Of a stretch of DNA of 64,000 nucleotides, positions 18,514 through 42,479 are shown piece by piece. A program made the position numbers and the translations under genes. The stretch is from Amoebidium appalachense (taxonomy: Eukaryota; Ichthyosporea). Where the stretch lies: contig CAVNZM010000007.1 in NCBI GenBank assembly GCA_963693365.1, positions 124,001 through 188,000 on the forward strand, in the 5' to 3' direction. The notes under the pieces are model-generated. The model ran no database searches. It saw only the letters and a program-made list of their open reading frames with translations, and was not told the origin of the DNA. How positions within the stretch are numbered: position 1 is the first letter of the stretch; each line of letters opens with the position of its first letter.

Positions 18514-19059
18514 TCCCTCCCCCCCCCCCCCCCTTCCCCCGTATGTGTTGCTATCCAGGGGGCCATACTTTGATGTCAGGACCTCTCTTATGGTCTCCAC
18601 TGCATCCTCCTCACTCAGGGCCTTACGGCACTTAGCAAACGCCTTCTCCAGGCTCGTACGTGCAGGATGTGCCGGGCTACTGGAGCGGCCCCTCCTGATC
18701 TGGCTGCCGTCATCCTTGGACATGGACTTGTACCTGCGCCTCTGCCTGCCCCTCTTGTGCTCGTCCCCCTCGCTGCCCCCAGACCCCACACTGGCCCGGG
18801 GGCTGCCCCCCTTCTCCTTGGCCTCCTCCTTGTCTCCCTCCTTGGGCCCCTTGTGCCCCTTGTGGTGCCCGTGGTGGTGGTTGTTGTGTTTGCCCTTGCC
18901 CTCACTCTGGGGCTTTGCTACCGGCACCTCCTGGGCAGGGGGCCGGGGCAGAGGGTTGGAGGGCACGAAGGCCTTGGCATTGGCGTTTAGGTGGTGGGTG
19001 GGGTGGCTGTCGGCTTGAGACGCCGCAGCAACAGTGGGCTCGGACATGGCTGCTGGCAT
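16505..19059 (-). CDS. PAM2-motif ankyrin-repeat protein
   Basis: Four exons in transcript order: 19059-18569, 18095-17963, 17346-17092, 16765-16505; phases agree and give 379 aa. Residues 22-35 (HHLNANAKAFVPSN) match the PAM2 motif that binds the MLLE domain of poly(A)-binding protein; the key Leu24, Phe31 and Pro33 are present. Residues 45-135 are disordered, rich in His, Lys, Glu, Arg and Ser. Two ankyrin repeats follow (DGQTLLMVACKYGRHDTAKM; FTALHYAAWHQHPGITLMLL), with helical flanks. The tail is basic with RSRSLS and ends in a Lys/Pro/Glu-rich segment. A role in mRNA handling through PABP is inferred from PAM2. Ankyrin plus PAM2 is known from fungal Upa1, but no FYVE domain is present here. 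The ATG follows a (CA)n-ACGCAG stretch, so a leader intron is likely. Confidence 0.85.
16801..16925. repeat. poly-C, poly-A, poly-C composite
   Basis: C-run of about 25 bases, then about 17 A, a short unique link, then about 47 C. In the sense direction of the minus-strand PAM2-ankyrin gene this reads G-run, T-run, G-run inside the last intron. Confidence 0.95.
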
Positions 19060-19703
19060 TGGTGGTGTCTGTGCCTGTGCCTGCGTGTGTGTGTGTGTGT
19101 GTGTGTGAAGGAAAGAGGTTGGGGCAGGGAGGGGGTGAAGAGATTGGGTTGAGTCCGGGGATGCACAGCGATAGAAACGTGTTCAATCGATTCTCCAATC
19201 TCAGGAAAGTGTGCGAAACAATCATGCTAAGGCTGCCCCTACGTGTTCTATCGGATATGATCAGTGAACATCTCAACCCCCCCCCCCCCCCCCCGGGGGA
19301 AGAATCCTTTTAAAAACAAAACTGCATTCCTCATACCTTTGTTCCCAACCTTCCTTGTTTCCTATCACTGGTGCTACTCCCCCCCTCCCCCCCTCCTTCG
19401 CTCCACCCCTCCCCCTGCTTTTCCCGGGTGCACGTCAGTCTGTTGCGTTCGAACAAGTTAGAAAACATGAAAGGTTGTGTGTTCCGGGGAAGGGAGGGGA
19501 GGAGGGGAGAGATGGCAAAGTGGAAGAACTTGGGGGAGGGAGGGAAGTGGGGAACAGTGTGTTTCAATAAAAAAATATGAAGTACACAGTCACAACCAAC
19601 AACACAATGAAGATTGTAACGCGTATGCATCATAAGTAGAGCCATAAATCAGGGGAGCCCTAGTAATCCAGCTCAGATCCGGGGGGGCGGCGTGGGGTGG
19701 GGT

Positions 19704-19766
<63 letters not shown>

Positions 19767-22700
19767 AGGGGGGGGGGGATTCATTGCCGTAGCGGCACAA
19801 ACAGATGTATTGAACATACATATAGACGATAAGGATACAATGAGACATACCCCCTCCCTCCCTTCCCCTTCCCCCCTCTCCTCCCCACTACGACCAGAGG
19901 GCAACTAAAGCCTACGCAAAGAAAGTGATGCCCAGCCTTCAAATGAGCCATACAAAACACTAAATAATGTAACGAGCCCCGTCCAGGTGGAAGAATGCAG
20001 GGAATGAACCCAGGGTGCATGCACAAACGAAGGCAGTTCGAGTTAGCTCAAGCTTCAAAGTTGCCTATCCCGTTAGCAAGAGGGAAAAAAATGATGTCAG
20101 CTTGGAGGTGTTTTCCATGCAAGTCGAAACTATCAAAACGATAACGGTGACAATAAGGGCTTGCGTTTGACCAAAACAGGGTGATCGCAATAAGTGCCAG
20201 AAAGGCTAGTGAGGGGAAGAGAGGGCCGGGGGGGGAAAGGGGTGGGAGGTGGGGGGAAGAGGGGAAGGCGGGGAGAAAGGGGTGAAGCACCGAGCAGGGT
20301 TTGAGTGTGGGACGGAAAGGAAGAACAAGAACTACAAGCAAGCATAACGGTACCGTTGCCTCAGACAAAAGAGTACAAGCATCCCTATCAGGCCTCCTTC
20401 ACTAAGGTTATAACTACACGGAATTAGAAACCTTTTCAGAATCCACCATTGAATATCAAAAACTTTAGACCAAGAAGAAGCCAAGGCCACAAGCGCAATG
20501 GACGACAGCAACTTCGTATCCAAATACAACACCAAACTGCAGATCAAGAAAGAGACAAGTGAATCTTGATTGAAGAACACCGAAGTAGACACAGAAGCAA
20601 CCAATGGATAGATGTGAAGTGCGAAAGGATAGCTGGTAATAACCTCACGTTTTCGTCCACAAAAAAAGGTGCCAGTTTTTCTTTCGGTTTTCCCTCCTCA
20701 ACCCAACTGCAAGCAGAAAAACAACTCACGGCATACTATCACACTGAGCAAAGCACAAACACACACAGTGGTTACACGATGATAGATCTCACCTCAAAAT
20801 TTCGTGAAATGTCAACGACGCACCATTTAGTTTGTACTGCCAGCAAAAATGTCTCCTCGCTTCGTTCTTAGTGTCTCTCTCCCGTTGTTTTTCTTGTTTT
20901 TTTCTCTCTCTCTTTTCCTTTTTCTGCTCGTTCAAACTGAGGCTTGGTGGGGGGTTTTATATGCGACGCTTCGAGCAGGAGCCATCGACCATTCTGGTTG
21001 GTTCGTTGCTCTTCGAACCGCTTCCAATCACTAAGATCGCTATTGATATGCCGTGATCGGTTATAAACATAAACCTTAGTTGAATGGTGATAAAAAAACA
21101 AAAGGGATGTTAAACGCTTTAACTTTTAAATAAGAGTGGGAGGTGGCTTATTACACCTGCGACTGAATGCAGATATTTTGGCGAATTCCTGTCATGTGTT
21201 GAAACTGAGCAGCTCCCGGGCCAGAGACAGCGAAAAAAAAGAGACCTTTGAAGTTTCGTTTTCGATATCATCTTTCCCTTATCCTCAGTCTCCACGCCTT
21301 ATCAGCCTATCAGCCCGTCTTTCCAACCACCTACCAATGTCTAACGCAATGCTCAGTCTGTGTGGACGTATCATAGCTGTGCTGGTGGCCAGGCCCCCGA
21401 GTTCCCCTCGAGGCCTCCTGATCTCCCAGGAGATCTTGTTCCCCTCTCGGGTGATTGTTCAAGCCACGCACGCAACATAAACTAACAGCATACTGCCGCT
21501 GGGGTGGTTAACAATAAAGACAAATTTGGCCATGGCAACTCGTCCCATCGTCACATCCTAACAATACATAAATATCCGGGTTGAGCTAGCAGGAAAATGG
21601 CGATGAACGTACCACCGCCCATTCTACTGATTGGAGTTAACAAAACGCTCCTTTTCTCGTCGCCGCGCTTACCTGGGTATGCATTTTACGTTTAACGGTT
21701 GGCTCAGGGTTTAGGGGCGTTTACTGCTTAGGAGTTACAGTCGCAAAAGTGAAGTGGAAATCGGCTGCTTTGCACCACCAACAGACGCAAGCAGAATGTT
21801 CAGGAAAGCCGGAGAGAAAAGCAGATGGTGTGAACTTGGTTGCCATTGGCATGTAAAGAATGAACTTTACGAACATAGAGTTTGAACCCTCCCCCCTCCC
21901 CCCCCCCCAAAGAAAAAAAAAAAGAAGGGGGAGTTGGAACAGCGCTAGCAACCATAAGGTACGCGTGAAACTGCACGCGCAAGCATTCTGTGTGCTAAGA
22001 TGGAGTACAATGACCATATTATACACGAGGCTGATCCAACGATATCAGAGTCACATGGCACTGAAAGAGCCACATTATTGGAACTTATCGAAGTGTGAGG
22101 CAACCTTCCTCTCTCATGGTTGCACTTTTTTCTTCTAAAGACCCTTTTTGTCGTTTTTGCGCGTGCACGTGTTTCGGAATTCGAAAGGGGCGAAGGCAGG
22201 GTCAACGACAGGGCGAGAGAGAAGTAGATCTAGAGAGAGCGAGGGAGGAGGGGGGCGGGAGGGGAGGGAGGGGAGGGGGGGGGGGGGGGGGGGGGGGTGC
22301 TTAGAAGGGAGGGAGGGAGGATGGGTCAGGAGGGTGGATTTTTAGGGGAAAGGAGGAGGGTGAGGGAGAGGGAAGGGTTGAAAAAGGGAGGGAGGGAGGG
22401 AAGGAGGGAGGGAGGGAGGGAGGGAGGGAGGAAGGGCATATCATAGATAAGGAGAGAGAGAGGGACGGAGGAAGAGAGACATATTGGCGATGCATTGGAA
22501 ATCTGGACCGTTGGTGCATATTTTGTACCCGGCTTGCTAATCTCTGAGGCTCATGTCGCTTCCGTGCACCATACTTCCGTATACGATACGTTGGAAACAG
22601 TGCAGCCAGGAGATGACGTTTAAGTCAAACCCTGTTGATTACATTCCTCGCTTCAAACCCTGCTTTGGTGTAGGGGGACCACGATATGTCTCCGCAGTTG

Positions 22701-23257
22701 CGCGCCAAGTGATCTGATTGGCCAATGTTCCTGCAGTGGGATTGGTGGATCTAGGCGCCAACTGTCGAATTCCTGTGGCCGCACCGTTGTCGCCGGCAAC
22801 CGTCACACGACTTGCAGTTACAAGTTCACGCACAGACACAGGCACACGGACACACAGCAGTGCATGTTGCGTGTTGCTGTGTGTGGCGGAATTCTGAGAG
22901 AGCTAGAGAGATATTAATAGTTGGCGAAGTATTGAGAGATAGAACAAGACGCAAGGTAATATTTGCACCAAAGCTATTTACTAAGAAAGGGGAGGGGGTC
23001 TGCCCCAGTGGACAGGAACCACACATTGAGCAGTTGGCTACAGTTTTGGTGTGCATGGCCGAAGGCTACGTTTCAGAATTCAGAAAGCTTCCGTTTCCAC
23101 GCATATTTTTTTCAAAAGCCAGCAGCAAGGACTTCTTTCGTGAATCATTACTGCGGTGTAATCACCGCACATTTCCATGTTGTGGTGTGCTGGGACTTGC
23201 TTTTCACAACGAAACTTTTATCCTCTTTCTCACACGTACACCATAAAGCAGGGCAAG
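19060..23257. other. divergent intergenic / 5' region
   Basis: Lies between the starts of the PAM2-ankyrin gene (-) and the ANKRD-like gene (+). Repeats: poly-C at 19277-19294, (GT)n at 19703-19737, poly-G at 19739-19778, G-rich GGGA repeats at 22240-22440. Low-repeat DNA at 20400-21800 and 22480-23250 probably contains both promoters. Paired CCAAT-type motifs (GATTGGCCAAT near 22717, GGGATTGGTGG near 22738) stand about 0.5 kb before the plus-strand gene. AATAAA occurs near 21511 after a 47-codon frame starting near 21338 that I could not support as a gene. Confidence 0.45.
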
Positions 23258-34688
<11,431 letters not shown>

Positions 34689-36523
34689 AGAGAAAAAATT
34701 CTTGTTCAAACATTCTTGTTCTGACCTGGTTTAGGTAATCTCAACGGTGTAATACTAAACGCGCAGAGAATGGAAGTGGCTTTGACATTCTTGGTACAGC
34801 GTTAGATATTCTGATATGAAACGTGAGCAAGCACATAGTCTAAAGGTGATAATAGTTTCGTAGGTACCCTCCAGGACTAACTGCGTGTGCTCCCCTAGGC
34901 AGTCCCTGCTAAGCTTGACTCGTGCACTATCAGTATATATTTGCCATTGGACACAAACTCGTTTTTTGTGTTGTGATGGCCAGTTTGGCTGGCTAGTTCA
35001 GCCATTTCCAAGACATAGGATCAGATGGGATGGCATCAAACCAAGATCTCAGGCCATATAGGAGGCCTTGCATCAAAAGCATTTTCCTCGTTTTGGCGCC
35101 GCTAGCTGAACAGCGTTGGCTGCAGTAACGCTAAAGGATGGACATGGAAACCGATCTAGTAACCATGAGTGTTCTTGTTGAACTTTTCTTATATTTACTC
35201 ACAGTTTTTCTTGTCTGAATAGGGCCTTCGAGAGAACTCCCCGTAGCAAACTTGCACATTGTACATTACTCATTTACTCTACATCACTCGCTGGTCCTTG
35301 CGCCACGGAAGGCACTGGGGAGCTGGAGGATGTAACTGCTCACACAGGCACACGTGATAAATAAACGACTGCAAATCTTGAACCTGCGTGCTAGCATTGG
35401 TAAATGCTCACAAATTACCCAACACAGCATTTTAATAAAACCACATTCCAGTCTGTGCGATGCTGCAATTTCATTGGACTTTGGATCTGTTGACAAGGAA
35501 AGCATGGCCGAACCTGTATCTTGCAGGCAGGAACCAAAGGCTGAAAGATAAGCGTTTATAGGCCTTTTTATATGGTTAACAATGTCTTAGAGTCAATGAT
35601 TTTTTAAAGTCATAATACTTATAGGGACCTCTTTGTCACATCGACGGTCACCTGGTCGAGTGCGTCGGTATTTGCATCCGTTTGCATCGCTCAGAAGGAA
35701 TGTTTGGCCGCTCCGATTCAGCCCGGGGACAAGATTACCCTCTGCACTGTACTACTCGGCTATACAGAGTCAGTTGGATCCGGAAACGCCTGTCTCAACG
35801 GGTGGCTAGGAAGTTCCATAAATCACCTTGCTCTTTGTTAATAAATCTATGCTGCCTAATTTTATTCAATATTTAATCTTGATGCAAAATAAAGAAATGG
35901 TTGCTGCGTACGCGAACGGGAGGGAGCCTCCGAGGGCCAGCTGCTGCGGCCCTTGAAAGCACTGTTGATCTTATGTTCGGATCAGTCGGATTCCTTGCCG
36001 ACTCCCGGAGTCCTGGGACCAACTGTTCAGCTCGGTTCACTCAAGTTGGTTTCGAAAAACTTTGTTGTCTTCACGCAAAAACTGAAAGACGTTTGGTTTT
36101 CTGGGCATAGCGTTTAGAAGCACTGAAGTTACAAAGTAGCAAAGCGAAAAGGAGTTTTTGCATCCACGAGGGCAAGGGTTGGAATCACAAGGCTTCGCTT
36201 TTCCGAGGGCTATCTTCCGATTTGTTGGGTCAGTTCAACTCGGCTAGCAAAATTTCCAAATTCTGCAGTGCGCCTTTTTCCACTGAGGCAGAGACACAAG
36301 CACTTGACACAGATAATATATCTGGACTAGCAGGGAAACAGCGCTTGCATCTGCACTGCACCATAGTCACACATCCATGCGCATATTAATTCTGTGATAA
36401 CACTCTGTAGCTGAGGCTCCTGATACAGGTTACACACCAACACACACAGACGCAGAAGCCCCTGCAAGAGCACAGGCACTCCAGACCGGGCACATTTATG
36501 CCCCATACATAGCTATAGTGAAC
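34689..36523. other. intergenic spacer, low repeat content
   Basis: Mostly unique AT-moderate DNA. It holds AATAAA motifs near 35360 and 35434 that could end the ANKRD-like transcript, and further ones near 35839 and 35887. The last 400 bases (AC-rich near 36430) should contain the promoter of the coiled-coil gene. No coding exon is supported. Confidence 0.5.
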
Positions 36524-37477
36524 ATGAGCAGCATTGCGGCGTTTTCACGCACGTCAGACGTAGGGCTAGGCAAGGGCATATTTGCGCTTGCCGACGTAGA
36601 CCTCGACAGCATATCCGTCCACGATGACTTTTTCTCCGACCAACCGCCAAGTGCGGCACAAGCACAGCCCGTATCCTCTATGTCTGCACAGGACTTTGAC
36701 TTTGTGAACGTCGACCTTTCCGCCAGCGCGCGTAAGCGGAGTGTGTTTGAGGCCACACACAATGCCTTCTTCTCCAAGAGCAGCGAAACCTTCTTCAAAG
36801 CACAGGAAACAACAGCTACCGCTTCCCCCGAGCCAGCCCCCTCTCTTCGACGAAAGACACGCAACCGCTCCTTCACCACACGGGGAGACGCGGCGCAGCC
36901 GGGCATGCAGCGCAGCACGTCCAGCCACAACCTGCGCAGTTCGTTCAAGCGCCAGCAGGCCATGGCTGGCAGCCGCAGTGCCCATGCCTCCCCCGCAGCC
37001 TCTCCTGTTGCCAGCCCAACGTCCTCCCCCCCCAGCAGCCCCACCCCTGTGCACGTGAATAGGGTTGAGCACGTACCTGCCGTGGTTGTCCCCCCCTCGT
37101 CACCTACGCCACAGCCACGACCCCCCACACAGCGGTCACGGTCGTTTACCATCGGCATGGGTTTAAGCAGCACCACTGTTAGCACAAACGGGGCAAGCAT
37201 TCCAAAAATAATCGAAGGGAGGCAGCGGCGGCCAAAAAAGGTGCTTGAGGCGGTGAGTGCGGACAAGAAAAAGAGGGAGTCTTTAATGGCCATGACTTTG
37301 GGTGAGCTACAGGCACACCTAAAGGAACTCAGGGCACAGCTTGCCGAGCAGAATGCTATTATGTTGGAGCAGCTGGAGTTAAGGGAAGAGCTGACGTGTG
37401 ATAAGGAAATTCTGACCGAGCGCCTAGACTACCTTAAAGAAACACCAACACCAGGCGGCCTTACAGTTCCATATTAG
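36524..37477 (+). CDS. single-exon protein with C-terminal coiled coil, possibly SCHIP1-like
   Basis: One uninterrupted frame from ATG 36524 to TAG 37475-37477, 317 aa, notable in a region where other genes are split. The start chosen is the first ATG in the frame. The N-terminal 75 residues are acidic with FF, DFDFVNVDL and SxxAF motifs. Residues about 80-240 are disordered and rich in Ser, Pro, Ala and basic RxxS sites (RSFTTR, RSTSSHNLR, RSRSFTIG). The last 70 residues form a coiled coil (LGELQAHLKELRAQLAEQN; LEQLELREELTCDKEIL). The pattern of heptads with a final acidic RxEL...D segment recalls the C-terminus of schwannomin-interacting protein 1, but that is a weak resemblance. Composition and codon use look like an authentic gene. 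Function unknown. Confidence 0.8.
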   Translation: MSSIAAFSRTSDVGLGKGIFALADVDLDSISVHDDFFSDQPPSAAQAQPVSSMSAQDFDFVNVDLSASARKRSVFEATHNAFFSKSSETFFKAQETTATASPEPAPSLRRKTRNRSFTTRGDAAQPGMQRSTSSHNLRSSFKRQQAMAGSRSAHASPAASPVASPTSSPPSSPTPVHVNRVEHVPAVVVPPSSPTPQPRPPTQRSRSFTIGMGLSSTTVSTNGASIPKIIEGRQRRPKKVLEAVSADKKKRESLMAMTLGELQAHLKELRAQLAEQNAIMLEQLELREELTCDKEILTERLDYLKETPTPGGLTVPY

Positions 37478-37869
37478 GTGGGCAAAGATTTGAAAAAAAA
37501 ATGCTTTTCGGGTAGAGTCGTGATTCTGAGATGTAGTGGTTGGTTTACACGGCGGGGCAGGGCATTTCGAAAGGACGAGCAGCTTGACATACGTTGTTGA
37601 CAAGTAGGAAACTTCTATTGCGACTGTACATAGGAGGTGATATACCTAGAGACACGGTGAACTTGTCATGGCGCCGGGAGAAAGTGTGTGAGTTATACTT
37701 GTTGAGATATACATGTTGAAATATGATGATATGCTCGTTGCAAATGAAGTGTAGACTAGAACTTTTAACACGCAGAGGCAATCAAATACAAAACGTTGCT
37801 TTCATGCAACAGAAACGGATCGGTTTTGTGCCTGGGAGGGAGATGTGTCTGTGTGTGTTTTGAACACAC

Positions 37870-37918
<49 letters not shown>

Positions 37919-38942
37919 CACACACACATACACAAAGAAGCCAAAACTACTACACTGAAAGCACCTACGGTTAATGCCTATGAATAATTGTTACACACAC
38001 ACACACACACACAAACAAGCAAAAACACCCAAGTTGCTGCACTGAAAGCACTGGGTGCCTATGCCATATGCACTAACGTGCATGTGAGCATCACAAAAAC
38101 AGACTCAAGCTGGAATTGCCTGAGGTTCGGCGGCGGGCCCATCTGCACAGCACCTTCACATTACGGCAGGCATGGACCCGTGAACGGTCACCATAAATGA
38201 GAGCATGGATGATTAGTCCATCCGTTATAGGGAATGTACACATGCGCAAATGCACATATGCAAGCAAACACGTCCCTGTACAATACACACATAAACAAAC
38301 CCTACACTCATCATTTTTATATCCAAACCACACCTGTCGTCCCCTGGCCGGTGCTATACAGGTCAAAATATCAAACGATCTCACCGCTTCCAGACCGCCC
38401 ATATTCATGGCACCCACAGACATGGAATATACTTTCTCGTTCACCACACACACGTACGTGCACACACACACACAAGCCTAGTATTAGGTTGACAGACTTG
38501 AACACACCGCACGTGTATGTGCGGGCAGGAGCCGACCTAATATAATGAACAGTCATGAGGATTGCTATGCGCGGGTGGCGTGGCCTTGGCCAGAGCGCGT
38601 GTTGGCCATGGCCAGAGCGCGTGAAATTTTCGATCCCTGAGCTCGAGTGTGACTTGCCCGAGCCGGCTCGTGTAAACCACACCTCCTACAATAATGATCC
38701 AGGCTTTCCAATATATATATATATATATAGGCACGGCCACCGACCTCACGATTGATGACTGCAGGCCCTAAACCGGTGTGAGGGCCTATGTCCGAGTCTG
38801 CACTCAGCACGTATGGAGCTGGGATGCACTAGATACTCGGTGCACAGCTTGATAACAGGCCCACGCTCTTTCACAAACGACACATTCCCGAATGGCAAAG
38901 TTGCCGATGAGAGACAAGAAAGCATGAATGTAAACAAGTGCA

Positions 38943-39068
<126 letters not shown>

Positions 39069-40063
39069 CCCTCCCCCCCTCCCCTCCCTCCCTCCCCCCC
39101 CCTCACCTAGAGCTCTCCCCCCCCCCCTCTCCCCCCCCCCCCTCCCCCCGGGGGGCCCCCCCACAGACACCCAAAAAGAAAAACAATTAAAGAAACGGAA
39201 GGGAAGAAAGAGAGAACGAAAGAATGATTTGCATGAGAAAGACCAAGAACTTGAAGAAAGAACCACGGCCCTCTGAAAAAAAGAACACGACAGAACCGCC
39301 ATTTGGGGGGTTATGTGCTAACCCCCATTTGGTAGAAAAATCATACTTTTTACTTCCGATGAGTACGACAGTCACAACCTTCATCTTCATCTTCATGCAA
39401 GTAATATACACCGCGTGCATCTCTCCAGAATAACTGCTTATGATCCGTCATTCATATTCCCCAGCACTGAAATCGTCACCAGGACGTCGATGGATGCTCA
39501 CACGCACACATCAGATGCCAACCGTTAAAGGGTAGGTAATAGTCGGATGTGAAAAGCTCAGGCTTACGGTAAACGCATTGGGCTGAAAACCACACATACC
39601 ATGGCCACCTACCAGCCTGCCGTCCTTTGACTAGCCCTTAAAGCAGCTGGAATCAAGTTTGCCGCACGCATCCATAGAGAGCACAAGTCCTGGTATACAC
39701 TCTCCGAAGATAAATGTCGGCTCACCTAAAGATCCTTCCTCTCCTATGAACACGGACAAAAACATACTATCCAAGGAAGCGAGCCTTGAGATAACTTTAA
39801 CATAACACACACACACACACACACACATGCACACACACACACACGCACACACACACACACGCACACACACGTGCGCACAACAGGCTTACGCGCACATACG
39901 CACACACGCACACATGGAAAGTCTGGCCCAGGCCGGTTTTTGGGCCGGTCATGATCAGCCTGGGGTTTACACACTTTTTATTGCGTGGACACTGCCGGGG
40001 GCCTAGCCACACTCGACGGCCTACTGCGTTTTCCAGCGCAGCCAATCAATGAAATGCAGCTAG

Positions 40064-40364
40064 TGACATATGTACATGCTAGGCAACAATTAGCGCCATC
40101 GTAGTATACGACACCCCTATTACATATTATGGGTAAGCAGAGGCTAGCATCGGTAGCTCCAAAAGAAAGTTAATTATAAGGCACCCGGTATCACATTGGG
40201 TTACTGTGCAGCACTGACATATGTACATGCTAGGCAACAATTAGCGCCATCGTAGTATACGACACCCCTATTACATATTATGGGTAAGCAGAGGCTAGCA
40301 TCGGTAGCTCCAAAAGAAAGTTAATTATAAGGCACCCGGTATCACATTGGGTTACTGTGCAGCA
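40064..40364. repeat. perfect 150-bp tandem duplication
   Basis: Two head-to-tail copies (40064-40213 and 40215-40364) beginning TGACATATGTACATGCTAGG and ending GGTTACTGTGCAGCA, separated by one C. No mismatch was seen. Confidence 0.95.
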
Positions 40365-40922
40365 TTAATAAGATGATCTAGGATAGTCATTTTAAAACGG
40401 ATATATTGAGGAAGAGAGGGAGAAAAGAGAATAAAACCGCCAAAAACTTCCGGTTCTATTACGATGATGTAGTACGAAAAGGTAGCCCTACGTTAGCTAA
40501 CAGGTTACACTTAATGATAGATATGCATCCGCGAGTAAACCGCCCACCACACATACTACACATACGACCAGGTGACACCAGAAACCGTCGAAAATTTCGG
40601 AACGAGACTTGCTGGTTGAGTGATCTCTGAAAAAGGAATATGCAGTTACCTGATCTACAGAAAATCCTGTGCCGCAGTTAGAATTTAAAAAAACACATTA
40701 AGCAACCAATGTTTAAAGCATTTATTTCGCACAGCCTTTGGCTGGCTAAAACTGTATACGCCTAAGCTTTTGCCGATACCCTTGCTCAGGATCAGACAAC
40801 GTCACCGGGTTCTTTCAGAAAACGAAGTCATGCAAGAAGAAGGAAAAACTAGGCGAGGCCACATGTTGTAAAGTGAGGGGGTGGAAGGCAAGAACAGATT
40901 TGTTTGTATTTGGGGCTAGTTG

Positions 40923-41064
40923 CATCTGGCTGCTTATTCACTTTGGTCAGAGCACTAGACATTAACTGTTACAGGAGACGTGTGACCACAAAACATCTGG
41001 CTGCTTATTCACTTTGGTCAGAGCACTAGACATTAACTGTTACAGGAGACGTGTGACCACAAAA
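40923..41064. repeat. perfect 71-bp tandem duplication
   Basis: Two copies (40923-40993 and 40994-41064) beginning CATCTGGCTGCTTATTCACT and ending GTGTGACCACAAAA, identical throughout, about 130 bases before the gp78-like start codon. Confidence 0.95.
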
Positions 41065-41192
41065 CCTGTAAACAGAGCAACCTTCTTTGCGTAAGATCAC
41101 TTCTGAATGTTATTCTAGACAAAGAGAGCGTGTTTTCTTGTTTCCTTTCACTAAAGGTTATGCGGTGAGAGGCTTTGCGGCCAGACGGCGCT

Positions 41193-41371
41193 ATGGAGGC
41201 ACCCGTGCTGGACAGGTGTGTGTGTGTGTGTTTTATGTTATTGCATCTCAGTTGGATGTGTGTGTTTTTTGTGGTCGTGCGTGCGCATGTTCCAGGGCAT
41301 TAGATGTGCGCTTGAGAGATTTTGTGGGTGCGTATGTGTGTGTTTGTGCATGTGTGTGCGCATGGTGGGTG

Positions 41372-41433
<62 letters not shown>

Positions 41434-41644
41434 CGTGTGTGTGTGCGTGTGCGTGCGTGTGTTTGTGTGTGCATGTGTGTGTTGCGTGTGTGTGTGTGTG
41501 CGTCTGTGCGTATGCATCTGTGTGCGTGTGTGACAAACCGTGTGTGTGTGCGCGCGCGCGTGTGCTTGGGGGAGCAGGAGGTATTGGCAGGCAGGAAGGG
41601 CTTTTTTTTTTTGTTGTTGTTGTTGTTTTGGTGGTGGTGGTGGT

Positions 41645-41682
<38 letters not shown>

Positions 41683-42186
41683 TAGGATTATGTGCCGAGC
41701 ATAGAATGCGTCTCTATGTTCATGGCTGGACGCACGTGGGTATGTTGGTGGCAGATTGGGGCCTTGCGTGACTTTGGCCTGTGTGTGCAATGGTGTGGGT
41801 GTCGTTGCACTGTTGAATAGGTTTATTGGTGACGGTGGTGTGTTCATTTGCCGTTCGGGTGGGGCTTTTTGGTTGAGGGGATGGGGGGGAGGAGGAGGAG
41901 GAGGAGGGGGGGGGGGGGGGGAGGGGGGGGGGAAGGGAGGGGGGTAACAGGTAGGGCGTGTGCTAACAGGCAGGCACGCACTCCGTACTTGTGTGTGCTG
42001 AATGGTCCTCAAACATATGCCGTGTGCTTGTGCTTGTGTGCGTTGGTGGCAGCATGCGGGTGGTTGAGGGGGAGGGGCTAGTGTAGATTGAGGTTGAACG
42101 GAAACTGGCACACGGGAGCTGAAAGGGAGCAAGTCAACTCACAGACCTGGGTGGCATGAATGGAGCACGAGAAGACGGGATTTGGG

Positions 42187-42268
<82 letters not shown>

Positions 42269-42354
42269 CTGTGAGTGTGTATGTGTGTGTGTGTATTTGT
42301 GTGTGTGTGTGTGTGTGTTGTGTGTGTGTGTGTCCGGGTTTTTTTTTTTTGGTG

Positions 42355-42386
<32 letters not shown>

Positions 42387-42401
42387 GTGTGCAAAGACCT
42401 T

Positions 42402-42479
<78 letters not shown>

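Noticed and set aside
20332-20729. Hydrophobic minus-strand frames resembling membrane helices (VSFLICSLVLYL, GGLIGMLVLFCL)
   Set aside because: Frames do not join through consistent splice sites and no family was recognised; T-rich DNA easily gives such peptides.
21338-21480. 47-codon plus-strand frame (MSNAMLSLCGRIIAVLVARP) followed by AATAAA
   Set aside because: Too short, no homologue recognised and no supporting signal beyond one AATAAA.
41087-41215. Longer gp78 start in another frame (MRKITSECYSRQ)
   Set aside because: It does not join exon 2 in phase; ATG 41193 does and gives the expected short N-terminus.
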